Numbered from the stretch's first letter, positions 26,332-35,845 are shown. The stretch: 64,000 bases of DNA from VAZQ01 sp963771845 (GCA_963771845.1 CAVYVC010000020.1:124001-188000); one strand, 5' to 3'. The notes: generated by a model from the letters alone, not told the origin. Translations and numbers: made by a program.

Positions 26332-28067
26332 GTGGCCGGCAAGCTCATCGTGAAATTTGCACCCTTTGAGGGTCCCGCGCTTTCGACCGTGATCCGCCCG
26401 CCATGCAGGTCGACAATCCGCTTGACGATCGAAAGCCCCAGTCCCGTCGACGTTTCGCCGGCGGTCGGCTTGGCTGAGAGCCGCTGAAACCGGCCAAAAA
26501 GCCGCGACAGGTCTTCTGGCGAAAGCCCGGCGCCCTGATCCCTGACCTGGATCACTATGTTCTCGGCTTCTTGTGTCACGAATATGTCGATCGGACCGCC
26601 GATCGGGCTGTATTTGACCGCGTTGCTGACCAGATTATCGATCGCCTCCCGAATACGATCCGCATCGCACATCGCGGTGAGTTGGGGAGCGGCCGAAACC
26701 GTAATCCTCTGGCCTTTTCTGGTGGCGAGCGGCCGGTTCGCCTCTGCCACTTCCTGCACCATCAATGAAAGGTCGACCGGCTCGCGCCGCACGGTGATGT
26801 CGAGCGCGTCCGCCATGGCATCTTTGACGAGATCGTCGACCATCTCGGTGAGCCGGTTGGCGGCGTCGCGGATGTGCCCGATCTGCGCCTGCGCCTCGGC
26901 ATCAAGGGCGCCCGCGGCAGCCATGAACTCCTTGAGGATTTCGGTACGGCCGAGGATCACGCTCAGCGGGTTTTTGAGGTCGTGCGCCACGGTGCCCAGG
27001 ATCTCGCTTTTGAACGTATTGGCCCGTCGCAGACGCGCCCACTGCGAGGCAAGCCGCCGGTTGGCCGAGGTCAGATCCTGGGTGCGTTCCGCCACGCGCT
27101 CTTCGAGGCGGGTCTTTGCGCGCTGGAGCTGCTCGTAAAGGATGACGTTGTCGAATGCGATGGAAAACCGGCTGCAGAAAATATCAATCAGCGCGCGGTC
27201 GGTATCGGAGAGATCGCGCGCGGCTTCCAGCACCACGACCACTTCACGGCCGCTGAGCGTCTGGATGTAGAGGACGGAGCGGTTCGCCGAGAACTCATGG
27301 CGCCGGCGCCGGAAGGCTTCCTCGACCAGCTCGCGCAACTCGCGATCGAGGATCGCCGAAACATCGGCGCCGGTGAAGCGGCTGTAGCATCCCGACCCCG
27401 CGAGCACTGAGAACGTCTGGTGCGAATCCAGCCCCTCGCGCAGCACGAGAATGCCGGCGCAGTCCGCATTCAATAAGGAGGAAATCTGGGTCAGAACGCC
27501 TTCCGCCAGCCGCTGCATCGATTTCAAATCGAACAGCGCCGGCGCCGCTTCGATGATGATTTCGAGGCCGCGGCGCGTTTCCACCATTCGCTCGAGCTGC
27601 TGGTGCGCGCGCAGCGCTGCGGTGAGCGCCGTGAACAGCTTGTCGGCGGTAAGCTCCGTTTTCGCCTTGTAGTCGTTGATATCGTAATCGACGATGACGC
27701 GGCGCTCCGGCGCCTGCCCAGGCTGGCCGGTGCGAAGAATGATGCGCACCGTCTCGTTCTTGAGATCCTTGCGAATGAACTCGACGAGATCGAGGCCAGC
27801 GCTGTCGGTCTCCATGATCACATCGAGGAGCACCACCGCCACGTCGGGGTGGCTGCGCATCAGCTGGCGCCCTTCGGCCGCCGAATACGCGGACAGGATT
27901 TCGAGGCCCTGGCCGTTGAGCTGGTAATCGCTGAGCGCAAAGCGCGTGCCCTCGTGCACCGCCGGCTCGTCATCGATAATCGCGATCTTCCAGCGCCGGC
28001 CCGGCTTCTGCGCCGGCACCGCGTCCGCGTGATCTTCGATCAGCCGGACGAAATCATCGTCAGCCAT
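26328..28067 (-). CDS. Receiver-DUF3369-histidine kinase hybrid
   Basis: 579 residues from the Met at 28067; the frame opens seven codons earlier within the upstream kinase gene. Domains: receiver (phospho-Asp82, LLDVIMETDSAGLDL), a GAF-like DUF3369 middle (about 150-320), a coiled coil, HisKA with His362 (GTVAHDLKNPLSVILG) and an ATPase domain (NLVSNAVKYSP, DQGAGLSPED, TGLGLSIVKRIVDLHGG). No membrane helix, so it is cytoplasmic. It can receive phosphate from the upstream membrane kinase and pass it to the regulator. Overlaps both neighbours. Confidence 0.9.
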   Translation of the reverse strand: MADDDFVRLIEDHADAVPAQKPGRRWKIAIIDDEPAVHEGTRFALSDYQLNGQGLEILSAYSAAEGRQLMRSHPDVAVVLLDVIMETDSAGLDLVEFIRKDLKNETVRIILRTGQPGQAPERRVIVDYDINDYKAKTELTADKLFTALTAALRAHQQLERMVETRRGLEIIIEAAPALFDLKSMQRLAEGVLTQISSLLNADCAGILVLREGLDSHQTFSVLAGSGCYSRFTGADVSAILDRELRELVEEAFRRRRHEFSANRSVLYIQTLSGREVVVVLEAARDLSDTDRALIDIFCSRFSIAFDNVILYEQLQRAKTRLEERVAERTQDLTSANRRLASQWARLRRANTFKSEILGTVAHDLKNPLSVILGRTEILKEFMAAAGALDAEAQAQIGHIRDAANRLTEMVDDLVKDAMADALDITVRREPVDLSLMVQEVAEANRPLATRKGQRITVSAAPQLTAMCDADRIREAIDNLVSNAVKYSPIGGPIDIFVTQEAENIVIQVRDQGAGLSPEDLSRLFGRFQRLSAKPTAGETSTGLGLSIVKRIVDLHGGRITVESAGPSKGANFTMSLPAT

Positions 28068-30126
28068 GCGCCTTGTCCATGATGGCAATGGGCTGGGTCG
28101 GCGGCGACTCGGAGGGGGCTACACGGGGAAAAGTGACGCGAAACCGCGTGCCCCAGCCCAGCCGCAACTCGAAGCTCAGGCGCCCGCCCAGCTGCTGCGT
28201 TACGAGATTGTAGATGATGTGCAGACCGAGCCCGGTTCCGCCCTCGTTTCTCCGGGTCGTAAAGAAGGGATCGAGCGCGCGGCGTTGGGTGTCCTCGCTC
28301 ATTCCGATGCCATCATCGGAAACGAAGAGTTCCACGTCATCCCCCAGCTGGCGAGCCTCGACCAGGATGCTGCCGGTGCGGCCGTTCGGAAACGCGTGGA
28401 TCACGCTGTTGAGAAACAGGTTGGTCAATACCTGGCCGTAAGAGCCGGGATAACTGTCCATGATGATGCTCGTGGGGACATCGACGGTAAGCGCAATCTG
28501 GGATTTTTTCAGGACCGGGCGCAGGCTCGCAACAATGTGATCCGTCGACTCGCGCAGATCGAATTGTCTGCGATCGGCGTGGCTGCGATCGACCGCGACT
28601 TGCTTGAACGATTGCACCAGCTCGCCCGCACGCTGGAGATTGGCGACCAGCTGGTTGGCCGCGTCGCAACTCGTAACAAGGAACTCGTCCAGCCGCGAGC
28701 GGCGCAACGGCCCTGAATCCACCTCGCTGGCGAAATCGTCGCAGCGCCGCGCAAAACTCGAAGCGACCGTAAGACTGATGCCGATCGGGTTGTTCACTTC
28801 GTGCGCGACGCCTGCGACCAGGCCGCCGAGAGCCGCGAGCTTTTCCGCCGCGATCAGATTCTGCTGCGCCTCGCGCAGGTCCGAGAGCGCCTTTTCGGCA
28901 TGGTCGCGTGAGGCGCGCAATTCGTTCTCGGCCTTGCGCTTGGCAATGGCGTTGTCCCGAAATACTGCAACGGCGCGCGCCATCTCGCCGATCTCGTCGC
29001 GCGCCTGCGTTCCTTCGATCGGCACATCGTATTTCTCCGTGCGGACCGCGTTCATCCCCTCCATGATTTGCCGCAGCGGCAGAATGATGCTGCGCGCGAC
29101 CACAACTCCCGCAATCACAATCAGGGTGAGGAAAATGAGCGCGACCAGCGCCACGTTCTGGTAGAGGTTGGCCAGCGTGTGATCGAAGCTGCCCTGCGCG
29201 CGTAGCTCGCGCGAACCCATCTGCGAGGACAGCTTGTTGATGAGATCGATCATGGCTGCCTGATTATCGTCGATCGCCGTCTTCAACAGATTTGCGCGCG
29301 CGGCGAACTGCTCGGTCAAGTTCTTGAGACCCTCGCGAAACGAGGCGGCGCGCTGCGACAATGCCGTCAATGCGTCACGCTGGAGGCTGTTTTCGGCCAA
29401 GTCGATCATGACCGGGATGGTCTGCTCCACCGTGGCAATGCTGTCGCGCGCGTCGTCAGCCGCATCGGAGCCAAGCGGCGAGAGATAGAAGGCATTTGCC
29501 GCAAGCAGGCTTGCGGTGAATGCTTCGCGCGATTTTCCGAGTGACGGCAGGAGCAACGCCTCGCGATTGCCGATTGCACTCTCGATGATGGCGTAGAGCC
29601 CGGCCATTTCGCGGGCGGGCTTGAGCACCTCGTTGTCGTAGGTCTGCGCGATCGCGGCCTGGAGCTCACGCACATCGCCAAAACCCTGGAGGAATTTCTC
29701 GGTCACCCCGCGCAATTCATCGGCTGATCCCGATAGCACCGGATCGACCGCCCCGCGATTGCGCAGCGTGCTCAGCACATCGCTATGCACTCCGAGAATT
29801 TCCGCCATCAATTCCTGATTCGGTTGGTTGATGTAGCGATGAATGAGGTTCTGCAGCCGGCCTGCTTCGCCTCTGAGCTGGACCAGAAGCTTGTCGGATT
29901 CACGCACCCGCCGCACGTCATCCCAGGCGGAGCTGAGAACATTTGCGCCGTTCCAGATCACAAGCGCGAGAATGATGGCGACGGTGGCGTTGAGGGCGGC
30001 AATCGAAAACAGGCGCCATCGGATGGGCAGCAACCGGACCAGCGTCTGGGTTGCAAGATCGACGCTTCGCGTTGCCCGCGGCAGCGCCGAAGGTTGCTCT
30101 CGCAGTGCAATCAGATCGAGACTCAT
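28060..30126 (-). CDS. Membrane sensor histidine kinase, TorS-like sensor region
   Basis: 688 residues. Helix 1 at about 36-60, a long all-helical periplasmic domain (about 62-322) like TorS/NarX four-helix sensors, helix 2 at about 324-346, HAMP (350-400), coiled coil, HisKA with His442 (LVAGVAHEVNNPIGISL) and an ATPase domain (NLFLNSVIHAFPNG, DDGIGMSED, GGTGLGLHIIYNLV). TorS senses through a periplasmic binding protein, TorT. Here a TRAP-type binding-protein gene overlaps the start (ATGA), suggesting the same principle. Confidence 0.9.
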   Translation of the reverse strand: MSLDLIALREQPSALPRATRSVDLATQTLVRLLPIRWRLFSIAALNATVAIILALVIWNGANVLSSAWDDVRRVRESDKLLVQLRGEAGRLQNLIHRYINQPNQELMAEILGVHSDVLSTLRNRGAVDPVLSGSADELRGVTEKFLQGFGDVRELQAAIAQTYDNEVLKPAREMAGLYAIIESAIGNREALLLPSLGKSREAFTASLLAANAFYLSPLGSDAADDARDSIATVEQTIPVMIDLAENSLQRDALTALSQRAASFREGLKNLTEQFAARANLLKTAIDDNQAAMIDLINKLSSQMGSRELRAQGSFDHTLANLYQNVALVALIFLTLIVIAGVVVARSIILPLRQIMEGMNAVRTEKYDVPIEGTQARDEIGEMARAVAVFRDNAIAKRKAENELRASRDHAEKALSDLREAQQNLIAAEKLAALGGLVAGVAHEVNNPIGISLTVASSFARRCDDFASEVDSGPLRRSRLDEFLVTSCDAANQLVANLQRAGELVQSFKQVAVDRSHADRRQFDLRESTDHIVASLRPVLKKSQIALTVDVPTSIIMDSYPGSYGQVLTNLFLNSVIHAFPNGRTGSILVEARQLGDDVELFVSDDGIGMSEDTQRRALDPFFTTRRNEGGTGLGLHIIYNLVTQQLGGRLSFELRLGWGTRFRVTFPRVAPSESPPTQPIAIMDKAHG

Positions 30127-31181
30127 TGAACCTGCCGAATGCGCCCGATCAGCTGGCGCGTATCCTCATCGATTAATTGGCCGGCAAACATGGCGCTCAC
30201 CGCGTCCTCGAATGGTTGGCGGTCAAATTCCGAGACAATAACGTTTCCGTTGGTGCGCGCCTGCACCCGCGAGCGCTCCTCCCACTGGGTCCACAGCTCG
30301 CGCATAAAGGTGCTCGATTCCTCCGCTGCCGCGCGAAATAGGTCCTGGTCCTCGCTCGAGAGACTCTCCCAGGCGCGCGGCGACATGATCAGCACTTCCG
30401 GCCCCATTGTGTGCTCCGTCAAGGTATAATAGGGAGCGAGCTTGTAGTGACCCGTGGTCACATAGGACGGCCAGTTGTTCTCCGCTCCGTCGATCAGGCG
30501 CGTGGAGAGCCCGGTCGAAACCTGGCCATAGGGGAGCTCAATCGGCTCGGCCCCAAGCGCCTTGATCATGTCCGCCATCAGCTCGGATTGCTGAACCCGA
30601 ATTTTCAATCCCTTCATGTCCGCGATTGATCGCACCGGCTTGACGCTGTTGTAGATCGATCTTGCTCCGGAATCATAAAAAGTAAGCCCGACCAAACCAT
30701 GGCGCCCAAATGCCGACAAAATCTCCTTTCCGATGCCCTGATCGAGCACCTTGTGGAGGTGTTCGACCGAGCGAAAAAGGAACGGTAACGAAAGCACGTT
30801 GGCTTGCGGCACCAGAGTGCCGACCGGGGCAACGTTGATGCGATCGAGATCAATGGCACCAATCCGTGTCAGTTCAATGGTCTCCTTTTCCTCCCCCAGC
30901 TGACGCGAATGGAACACGCGAATGCGATGGCGGCCTTGGGAGCGCTCCTCCACGATCTTGGCCATGAATTGGAGGGCTTGGACCGTCGGATAGTCCGCCG
31001 ATTGATTGTCCGCGGCGCGGAACTCACGCGCATTCGCCGTGGCCGGCAAGAGCACCAGCGCTCCGGCGCATAGGGCCGCACACAAACCCTGCTGGCTTCC
31101 CGCGAGAAGCGGCATTTTTCGAAGACCCCGTGCAATGCCGCAGACTATTCGCAAGCGCCAAACGGCGTCAATCAACCCCAT
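30123..31181 (-). CDS. TRAP-type (DctP) periplasmic binding protein
   Basis: 352 residues; a start at 31115 gives a cleaner signal peptide (MPLLAGSQQGLCAALCAGAL). DctP blocks: MAKIVEERSQGRHRIRVFHS, RQLGEEKETIELTRIGAIDL, GLKIRVQQSELMADMIKALG, AEPIELPYGQVSTGLSTRLI and DGAENNWPSYVTTGHYKL with the carboxylate-binding Arg (KIRVQQS). No TRAP permease genes (DctQ/DctM) are adjacent, and the gene opens a signalling operon. It therefore likely presents a carboxylate ligand to the downstream kinase (inference). Confidence 0.9.
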   Translation of the reverse strand: MGLIDAVWRLRIVCGIARGLRKMPLLAGSQQGLCAALCAGALVLLPATANAREFRAADNQSADYPTVQALQFMAKIVEERSQGRHRIRVFHSRQLGEEKETIELTRIGAIDLDRINVAPVGTLVPQANVLSLPFLFRSVEHLHKVLDQGIGKEILSAFGRHGLVGLTFYDSGARSIYNSVKPVRSIADMKGLKIRVQQSELMADMIKALGAEPIELPYGQVSTGLSTRLIDGAENNWPSYVTTGHYKLAPYYTLTEHTMGPEVLIMSPRAWESLSSEDQDLFRAAAEESSTFMRELWTQWEERSRVQARTNGNVIVSEFDRQPFEDAVSAMFAGQLIDEDTRQLIGRIRQVQ

Positions 31182-31196
31182 TATCCGGTGATCAAA

Positions 31197-32564
31197 TCAC
31201 GAGGATTGCGGCCTGCGGCTCGCTTCTCGCGCGAGGACCTTATCCACCATTTCTGCGGCCAACCCGAGATAGCGCCGCGGATCGCACATGATGTCGATTT
31301 CGGCGCGGCTGAGGTGCCGCCTGATCTCCGCGTTCTGCGCAAGGAGGTCGCCGAGGGGCTCGCCCGTGGCCGCCACTTTCCGGCAGATGTCATAGACGAG
31401 GTCGTGCGCGCGCTGACGCCCGAGGTGCGGTCCAAGGCCCATCATGACCGCCTCGGAAACGATCATGCCGTGGGTGAGATCAAGGTTGGCGCGCATGCGA
31501 TCCCCGTCCACTTCCAGGCCGGACACCAGATCCCTGGTCTGCGCAAGGGCTCCCGAGGCGAGCAGGAAAATTTCAGGCAGCGAGATCCATTCGATCTCCC
31601 ATGGCCCGGTGGAGCGCTCGTGATCGGCGACGGCGGCTTCGAGCAGCGCTGCCACGTGCTGGCGGACGAGAGCTACTGTCGAGTGGATATAGAGGCACGA
31701 AATGGGATTGCGCTTCTGCGGCATGGTGCTCGAGGAGCCGCGCGCCTCGTGAAACGGTTCATACACCTCGGCCACTTCGGTCTGCATGAGAAGTTTTACG
31801 TCCATGGAGATCTTGCCAAGCGTGCCGGTCACGAGACCGAGGAAGCACGCGACCTCTCCGATGCGGTCGCGCACCGTGTGCCAGGCGATATCCGGCTGGC
31901 CAAGGCCAAGCTCCTGCATCAACCCGGCCTGCACCTTGAGACCGTCCTTGCCGAGCGAGGCGAGGGTCCCTACCGCGCCGCCGAACTCGCCGACCAGAAC
32001 ACGCGGACGCATCTGCGCCAAGCGTTCACGGTGGCGCTGCATGGCCGCAAGGAGAGCCGCCGTTTTGAATCCGAACGTGAGCGGGACCGCCTGCTGCAGG
32101 TTGCTGCGCCCAGCCATGGGCGTATCGCGATAGCGCCGCGACAGTTCAGCAAGCGCGGCGGCGATTGCCTCCATGTCCTTTTCGAGCAGTTCGAGCGCGG
32201 CGCGTATCTGCAGAACAGCAGCAGTGTCGGTAATGTCCTGCGTGGTCGCGCCCCAATGACACCATTCGCCGAGTCCATCGGCGCAGAGGCTGACGATTTG
32301 CTGAACCACGCCCAGGATCGGATAGCCGATGCGCTCGGTCTGCTGCTTGAGGCGGACGAGATCGATGTTCTCGATCCGGCATTGCCGTTCGATTTCACGC
32401 GCTGCCTTCTTCGGAATGATTCCAAGACGGGCCTGGACCCGTGCTAGCACGGCTTCGATTTCCAGATAATAGGCGGTCCTTTGCTCGTCCGAAAATACGT
32501 GACGCATCTCCGGCGTAGTGAAAATATCGCGGAAGATTGTCGAGTCGAGTGCAGTGGCGGCCAT
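31197..32564 (-). CDS. Fumarase/adenylosuccinate lyase superfamily, PcaB-like cycloisomerase
   Basis: 455 residues from the ATG at 32564. Superfamily signature GSSTMPQKRNP plus GATTQDITDTAAVLQ and AGRSNLQQAVPLTFGFK, closest in feel to 3-carboxy-cis,cis-muconate cycloisomerase (PcaB), which closes a muconate to a lactone in protocatechuate breakdown. An adenylosuccinate-lyase-like function on another adduct is also possible. The start lies eight bases past the stop of a truncated dioxygenase beta gene, and the first codons are duplicated at 38.63 kb. Confidence 0.85.
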   Translation of the reverse strand: MAATALDSTIFRDIFTTPEMRHVFSDEQRTAYYLEIEAVLARVQARLGIIPKKAAREIERQCRIENIDLVRLKQQTERIGYPILGVVQQIVSLCADGLGEWCHWGATTQDITDTAAVLQIRAALELLEKDMEAIAAALAELSRRYRDTPMAGRSNLQQAVPLTFGFKTAALLAAMQRHRERLAQMRPRVLVGEFGGAVGTLASLGKDGLKVQAGLMQELGLGQPDIAWHTVRDRIGEVACFLGLVTGTLGKISMDVKLLMQTEVAEVYEPFHEARGSSSTMPQKRNPISCLYIHSTVALVRQHVAALLEAAVADHERSTGPWEIEWISLPEIFLLASGALAQTRDLVSGLEVDGDRMRANLDLTHGMIVSEAVMMGLGPHLGRQRAHDLVYDICRKVAATGEPLGDLLAQNAEIRRHLSRAEIDIMCDPRRYLGLAAEMVDKVLAREASRRPQSS

Positions 32565-32836
32565 GATCAAATGATAATGCTGGGATTGCGCAGATTCCGG
32601 TCACAGTCGATCAGGTTGATTTGTCGCACCCGGATCTGCCAGGTGTCGCCAGCACGGACAAAGCAGTGGCCGCACCAGCCCGACAGGAAACGAGCGCCAT
32701 TCACGCGAAATTCGCTCACCATATAGTTCGATCGCACCATCCGGATCGCGCTCTTCCCAGCCGCGAACCCTTCCACATTCGAGATCATCCGCACTGTGCG
32801 CTATTTCGGCGCCTGCGACCAGGGCGTAGCCCGTGT
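32541..32836. repeat. Direct repeat copy A (dioxygenase beta / cycloisomerase junction)
   Basis: About 296 bases that match 38626-38920 in the same orientation at roughly 90 percent identity by eye, with a one-base indel (AGGGCG here, AGGCG there). It spans the first codons of the cycloisomerase gene and the C-terminal coding part of a dioxygenase beta subunit. Confidence 0.9.
32567..32836 (-). pseudogene. Truncated ring-hydroxylating dioxygenase beta subunit
   Basis: The readable end (MRMISNVEGFAAGKSAIRMV ... SGWCGHCFVRAGDTWQIRVR) is nearly identical to the last 75 residues of the intact beta subunit at 38652-39239. Upstream, an extra G near 32823 breaks the frame, and homology ends at about 32836. 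It has no N-terminal two-thirds. It directly precedes the cycloisomerase gene with the same spacing that the intact copy has to a cycloisomerase remnant. Confidence 0.9.
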
Positions 32837-32903
32837 GCTTGAGGGACTCGACAGAAACGAAAGCGCAGGCGTTTGCCGCAACCTGGCTTTCACGTCCTGC
32901 TGT

Positions 32904-33035
32904 TCAAGAATTTCCGTCGCTGCGCGGCCGAGCATGTCTCAGCGGCTCGGCAGATGCGCCTTGCGACCGGGCATCCAGGGGCGGTTCCGGCCCTTGCGGG
33001 CGCCAGATGTGAACGCCGGCATCGGTAATCATCAT
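32904..33035 (-). pseudogene. N-terminal fragment of an amidohydrolase
   Basis: From a double ATG at 33035 the frame reads MMITDAGVHIWRPQGPEPPL, typical of the metal-binding start (D-x-x-V-H-x-W) of amidohydrolase-2 enzymes. Homology fades after about 32 residues and the frame stops at 32904. No continuation is convincing. Confidence 0.45.
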
Positions 33036-33058
33036 GACTTGTTCCTGATCAAGAATTT

Positions 33059-33958
33059 CTAAGGCGCGACCAGCGCGCGTGTCGTATCGTCGAACAGTTC
33101 GTCGACCGACATGCGGCGCGGTATGAGCTGCTGCTGCTGACAGAAATCGATGATGATTTCCAATATCGGCCGGCAGGCCTCGATCCCGAAACGATAGACA
33201 TCGAGCTCGCCGCCGTCAGGCAGGCCGGCCGCCCGTTTGCTCGCGTGTAACTGCTGGAAGATGTCTTTCACCACGTCGGGGCGCGTGCGCGACAACTCCT
33301 GCCTGACCACCACCATGTGATTGATCGGCACGCCGTGGTGGCGCTCGGCCCATTTCTGAGCAGCCGCGTCGGCATCGGGAATAAGATGCTTGAATTTCGG
33401 ATCAGGCAGCTTGTCGCCGACGATTCCGGCGGCAATTTCGCCATCGAGCAGCATCTGCGTCAGCTCCTTGCCCTGCGGTGCGCGTTTGACAATGGCGGGA
33501 TCGTGATACTCGGCGACATGCGGATCCTCGAAGGTGATCCACTCGACCTTGTTGATGTCGAGGCCGTAATCGCTGGCCAGAATTCCCCGCACCCACGTCC
33601 CCGTCGTGACCGTGTAGGCGCGCACGCCGACCCGCTTGCCGTTAAGGTCGGACGGCTTGAGCGGACCGCGATCGGGGTTGTAGGCGATGGTGTGATGCTG
33701 GCCGCGGCTCACCAAGACGGCGGGAAGGAGCACATAGGGCTTGCCGTAGGCCTTGGCCTGCAGATATGTCACGATGGCAAGCTCGGCGACATCATATCTC
33801 GCATCACGCACCACCTGTTTGAACAGATTGTTGGCGACCTTAACCTCGACAAAATCGAAATCGACCAGGTCCGACCGAACCGCGCCACCCTTGAGCGGCT
33901 TGGTGATCGGATAATTGCCTAACATCGTGTGCAGCTTGAGCTTCGTTGCAGTCGTCAT
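33059..33958 (-). CDS. Pht5-like (4,5-dihydroxyphthalate decarboxylase family) protein
   Basis: 299 residues with a periplasmic-binding-protein fold but no signal peptide (MTTATKLKLHTMLGNYP). Blocks YDVAELAIVTYLQAKAYGKP, LNGKRVGVRAYTVTTGTWVR and GILASDYGLDINKVEW match the family that includes 4,5-dihydroxyphthalate decarboxylase (Pht5), often mis-annotated as an ABC binding protein. It is likely a cytoplasmic decarboxylase of an aromatic acid. A frameshifted paralogue lies two genes upstream in the same run. Confidence 0.75.
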   Translation of the reverse strand: MTTATKLKLHTMLGNYPITKPLKGGAVRSDLVDFDFVEVKVANNLFKQVVRDARYDVAELAIVTYLQAKAYGKPYVLLPAVLVSRGQHHTIAYNPDRGPLKPSDLNGKRVGVRAYTVTTGTWVRGILASDYGLDINKVEWITFEDPHVAEYHDPAIVKRAPQGKELTQMLLDGEIAAGIVGDKLPDPKFKHLIPDADAAAQKWAERHHGVPINHMVVVRQELSRTRPDVVKDIFQQLHASKRAAGLPDGGELDVYRFGIEACRPILEIIIDFCQQQQLIPRRMSVDELFDDTTRALVAP

Positions 33959-33973
33959 GTGAGTGCTCCTTTC

Positions 33974-34822
33974 TCACTTAGACAGGATGGGATAGAGCGT
34001 GAGCGCGGTCTTGCCGAAAATCCAATCCTGATCGGACACCTTGGCGAAGGAGAACGCCTTGCGCGCGGCATCAAGAATCTCGGACAGCGTGCCGACCGAA
34101 TTCGGAAAATTCGAGCCCCAGGCGATCCGGGACGCGCCGAACGTATCGACGACCTTGCCGAAGAACGTATCCGGCGCGCCCTTGCCCCAACTCTTGGGCG
34201 TTACATTAACGGGCGTGATCTTGAGATAGACCTGCTTGTATTTGGCAAGCTCGAGGAATTCGGCCGCCGCCGTGTAGGGTGGGCCTTCCACGAACGGCGC
34301 GCGCACGAGATGATCGAGGATGATCGTGACTTTGGGGAAGCGGTCCATGATCTGGCGCAGCAGCGGCAAGCCTTCCTGCTTCATCTGCATACAGACCGGA
34401 ATGTTCTTCGCCGCCGCATGCTCCCAGAACGGATAGGTCTTCGGGTCCACGAACCATGTCGCCTGATCCGGCAACGTGCTGCCGGTGGTAAAGAGCCGCA
34501 TGCCGGTGCAGCCGCGCGCGAGCCAGTAGTCGAAAGTCTTCACTGCATCGGACGCCAGGACGTCGATCGAGCATACCGCCGTGAAGCGCGACGGCACGGC
34601 CGCCACTGCATCCGCCACGTAGCTGTTGTCGTAACCATAGGCGGTCGAGGAATGCACGATCGCCGCCTTGTCGACGCCGGCCTCGTCCATGGCTTTGATC
34701 AAGGTTTGATAGGTAGTGGGCCGCTCGCTCGACCAGGTGGATTGGGTGCCTCCGAGCGGGGCCAACGGATAGCGCTGGGTATCAGGCGAGACAATGTGCG
34801 GATGGATGTCTACGACGGTCAT
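33974..34822 (-). CDS. Amidohydrolase-2 family metal hydrolase (LigI/PDC-hydrolase-like)
   Basis: 282 residues. Metal-binding start MTVVDIHPHIVSPDTQRYPL, then LIKAMDEAGVDKAAIVHSS, GCTGMRLFTTGS, ITIILDHLVRAPF-like (VTIILDHLVRAPFVEG) and FGASRIAWGSNFPNS with the catalytic Asp region altered to Asn/Ser (usually W-x-S-D-x-P/W). Relatives hydrolyse 2-pyrone-4,6-dicarboxylate or decarboxylate aromatic acids. The replaced Asp in the last motif (GSNFP) is seen in some decarboxylase-type members. Lies 15 bases upstream of the Pht5-like gene. Confidence 0.8.
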   Translation of the reverse strand: MTVVDIHPHIVSPDTQRYPLAPLGGTQSTWSSERPTTYQTLIKAMDEAGVDKAAIVHSSTAYGYDNSYVADAVAAVPSRFTAVCSIDVLASDAVKTFDYWLARGCTGMRLFTTGSTLPDQATWFVDPKTYPFWEHAAAKNIPVCMQMKQEGLPLLRQIMDRFPKVTIILDHLVRAPFVEGPPYTAAAEFLELAKYKQVYLKITPVNVTPKSWGKGAPDTFFGKVVDTFGASRIAWGSNFPNSVGTLSEILDAARKAFSFAKVSDQDWIFGKTALTLYPILSK

Positions 34823-34857
34823 GAGCGCTCACTCGCATTCGGGTTCACTGAAGACTT

Positions 34858-35845
34858 TCAAGGGTCGATATCGACAAACACCTGATCAAGCTGCGGACGC
34901 GAAGGTATCAGCTTCTGCTGCAGGCTATAGGTGACCAGGGCCTCGATGCTGGCGCGGTTCGCCGCCATGCCGTAGGGCAGCGGATCGCTCATCAGCGACA
35001 GGAAATTGCGATAGCGTTTGCCTTCCGGGCTGTCGCCGTGACCGCCCCTGAGTTCCCGCAGATATGGCTCCTTGGATGCCATGAAGGCGTCCATCAGCGA
35101 ACGCGCCAGCCACGGATGGTTTTTGATGTGCTCGTCCTTCACGACAACGAGCCCATGGATCGGGTAGATGCCGCTGCGGCGAAACCAATCCGCCTCGACC
35201 TGTTCGATGTCGGCAATCAATTCCGGATAGGTATCCGCTGCTGCTGCGGCCGCGCTGCCCTTGTCCCAGCCGCTGATTGGAGGACCGGCGCGGCCAACAC
35301 CGGCAGGCCCGGTAAATCCCGCCTGGATTTCCCCCGCTTTCATCATGCTCTGGAGCGATTTGCCTTGCGGCGCGTGCACCACATTCGGCGGCAGCTTGAG
35401 CGCGGTGACGTGCTCCTCATCGTCGACCACCCACGTCACCTTTGCGGAGTCGAGCCCGTACTCATTGATGAAGATGCCGCGCGTCCACACCCCGGTGGTC
35501 ACCGAATAAGCGCGTACTCCGACCTTTTTGCCCTCCAGGTCCTTGGGCACCTTGATGCCTGAAATCGGGACGCACCACGAAGCCGCCGTGATGAAAGCGG
35601 CGCATCAGAAAAATCGGCAACGCAATGAAGGGAGCGCCGAACGCACGTGCGATCATGTAGGTCGTGGGCGCCATCTCGCAGACGTCGAACTCGACATCGC
35701 GCACCATGCGTCGGAACGCGCCGATAATGGGCGCGACCTCGACGAAGTCGAGCTCCACCCCTGTGATCGCAGCCGTCCCGCTCTTGATATCCTTGGTGTG
35801 GCCGTAGCTTGCGATGGCAATTTTCAGTCGCGGCTGCTGTGTCAT
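34858..35845 (-). pseudogene. Second Pht5-like protein, one frameshift
   Basis: The N-terminal frame starts at 35845 (MTQQPRLKIAIASYGHTKDI) and reads to HGGFVVRPDF. One T too many near 35564 (GATTTCAGG for GATTCAGG) breaks it. The next frame continues with the family sequence GIKVPKDLEGKKVGVRAYSV, EYGLDSAKVTW, to a normal end at 34858, about 328 residues when joined. No signal peptide. Like its neighbour at 33059 it belongs to the 4,5-dihydroxyphthalate decarboxylase group. Everything else is well preserved, so a sequencing error is possible. Confidence 0.8.

Noticed and set aside
33059..33958. Annotation as an ABC transporter periplasmic binding protein
   Set aside because: No signal peptide and no permease or ATPase nearby; the sequence fits the Pht5-like decarboxylase group better.
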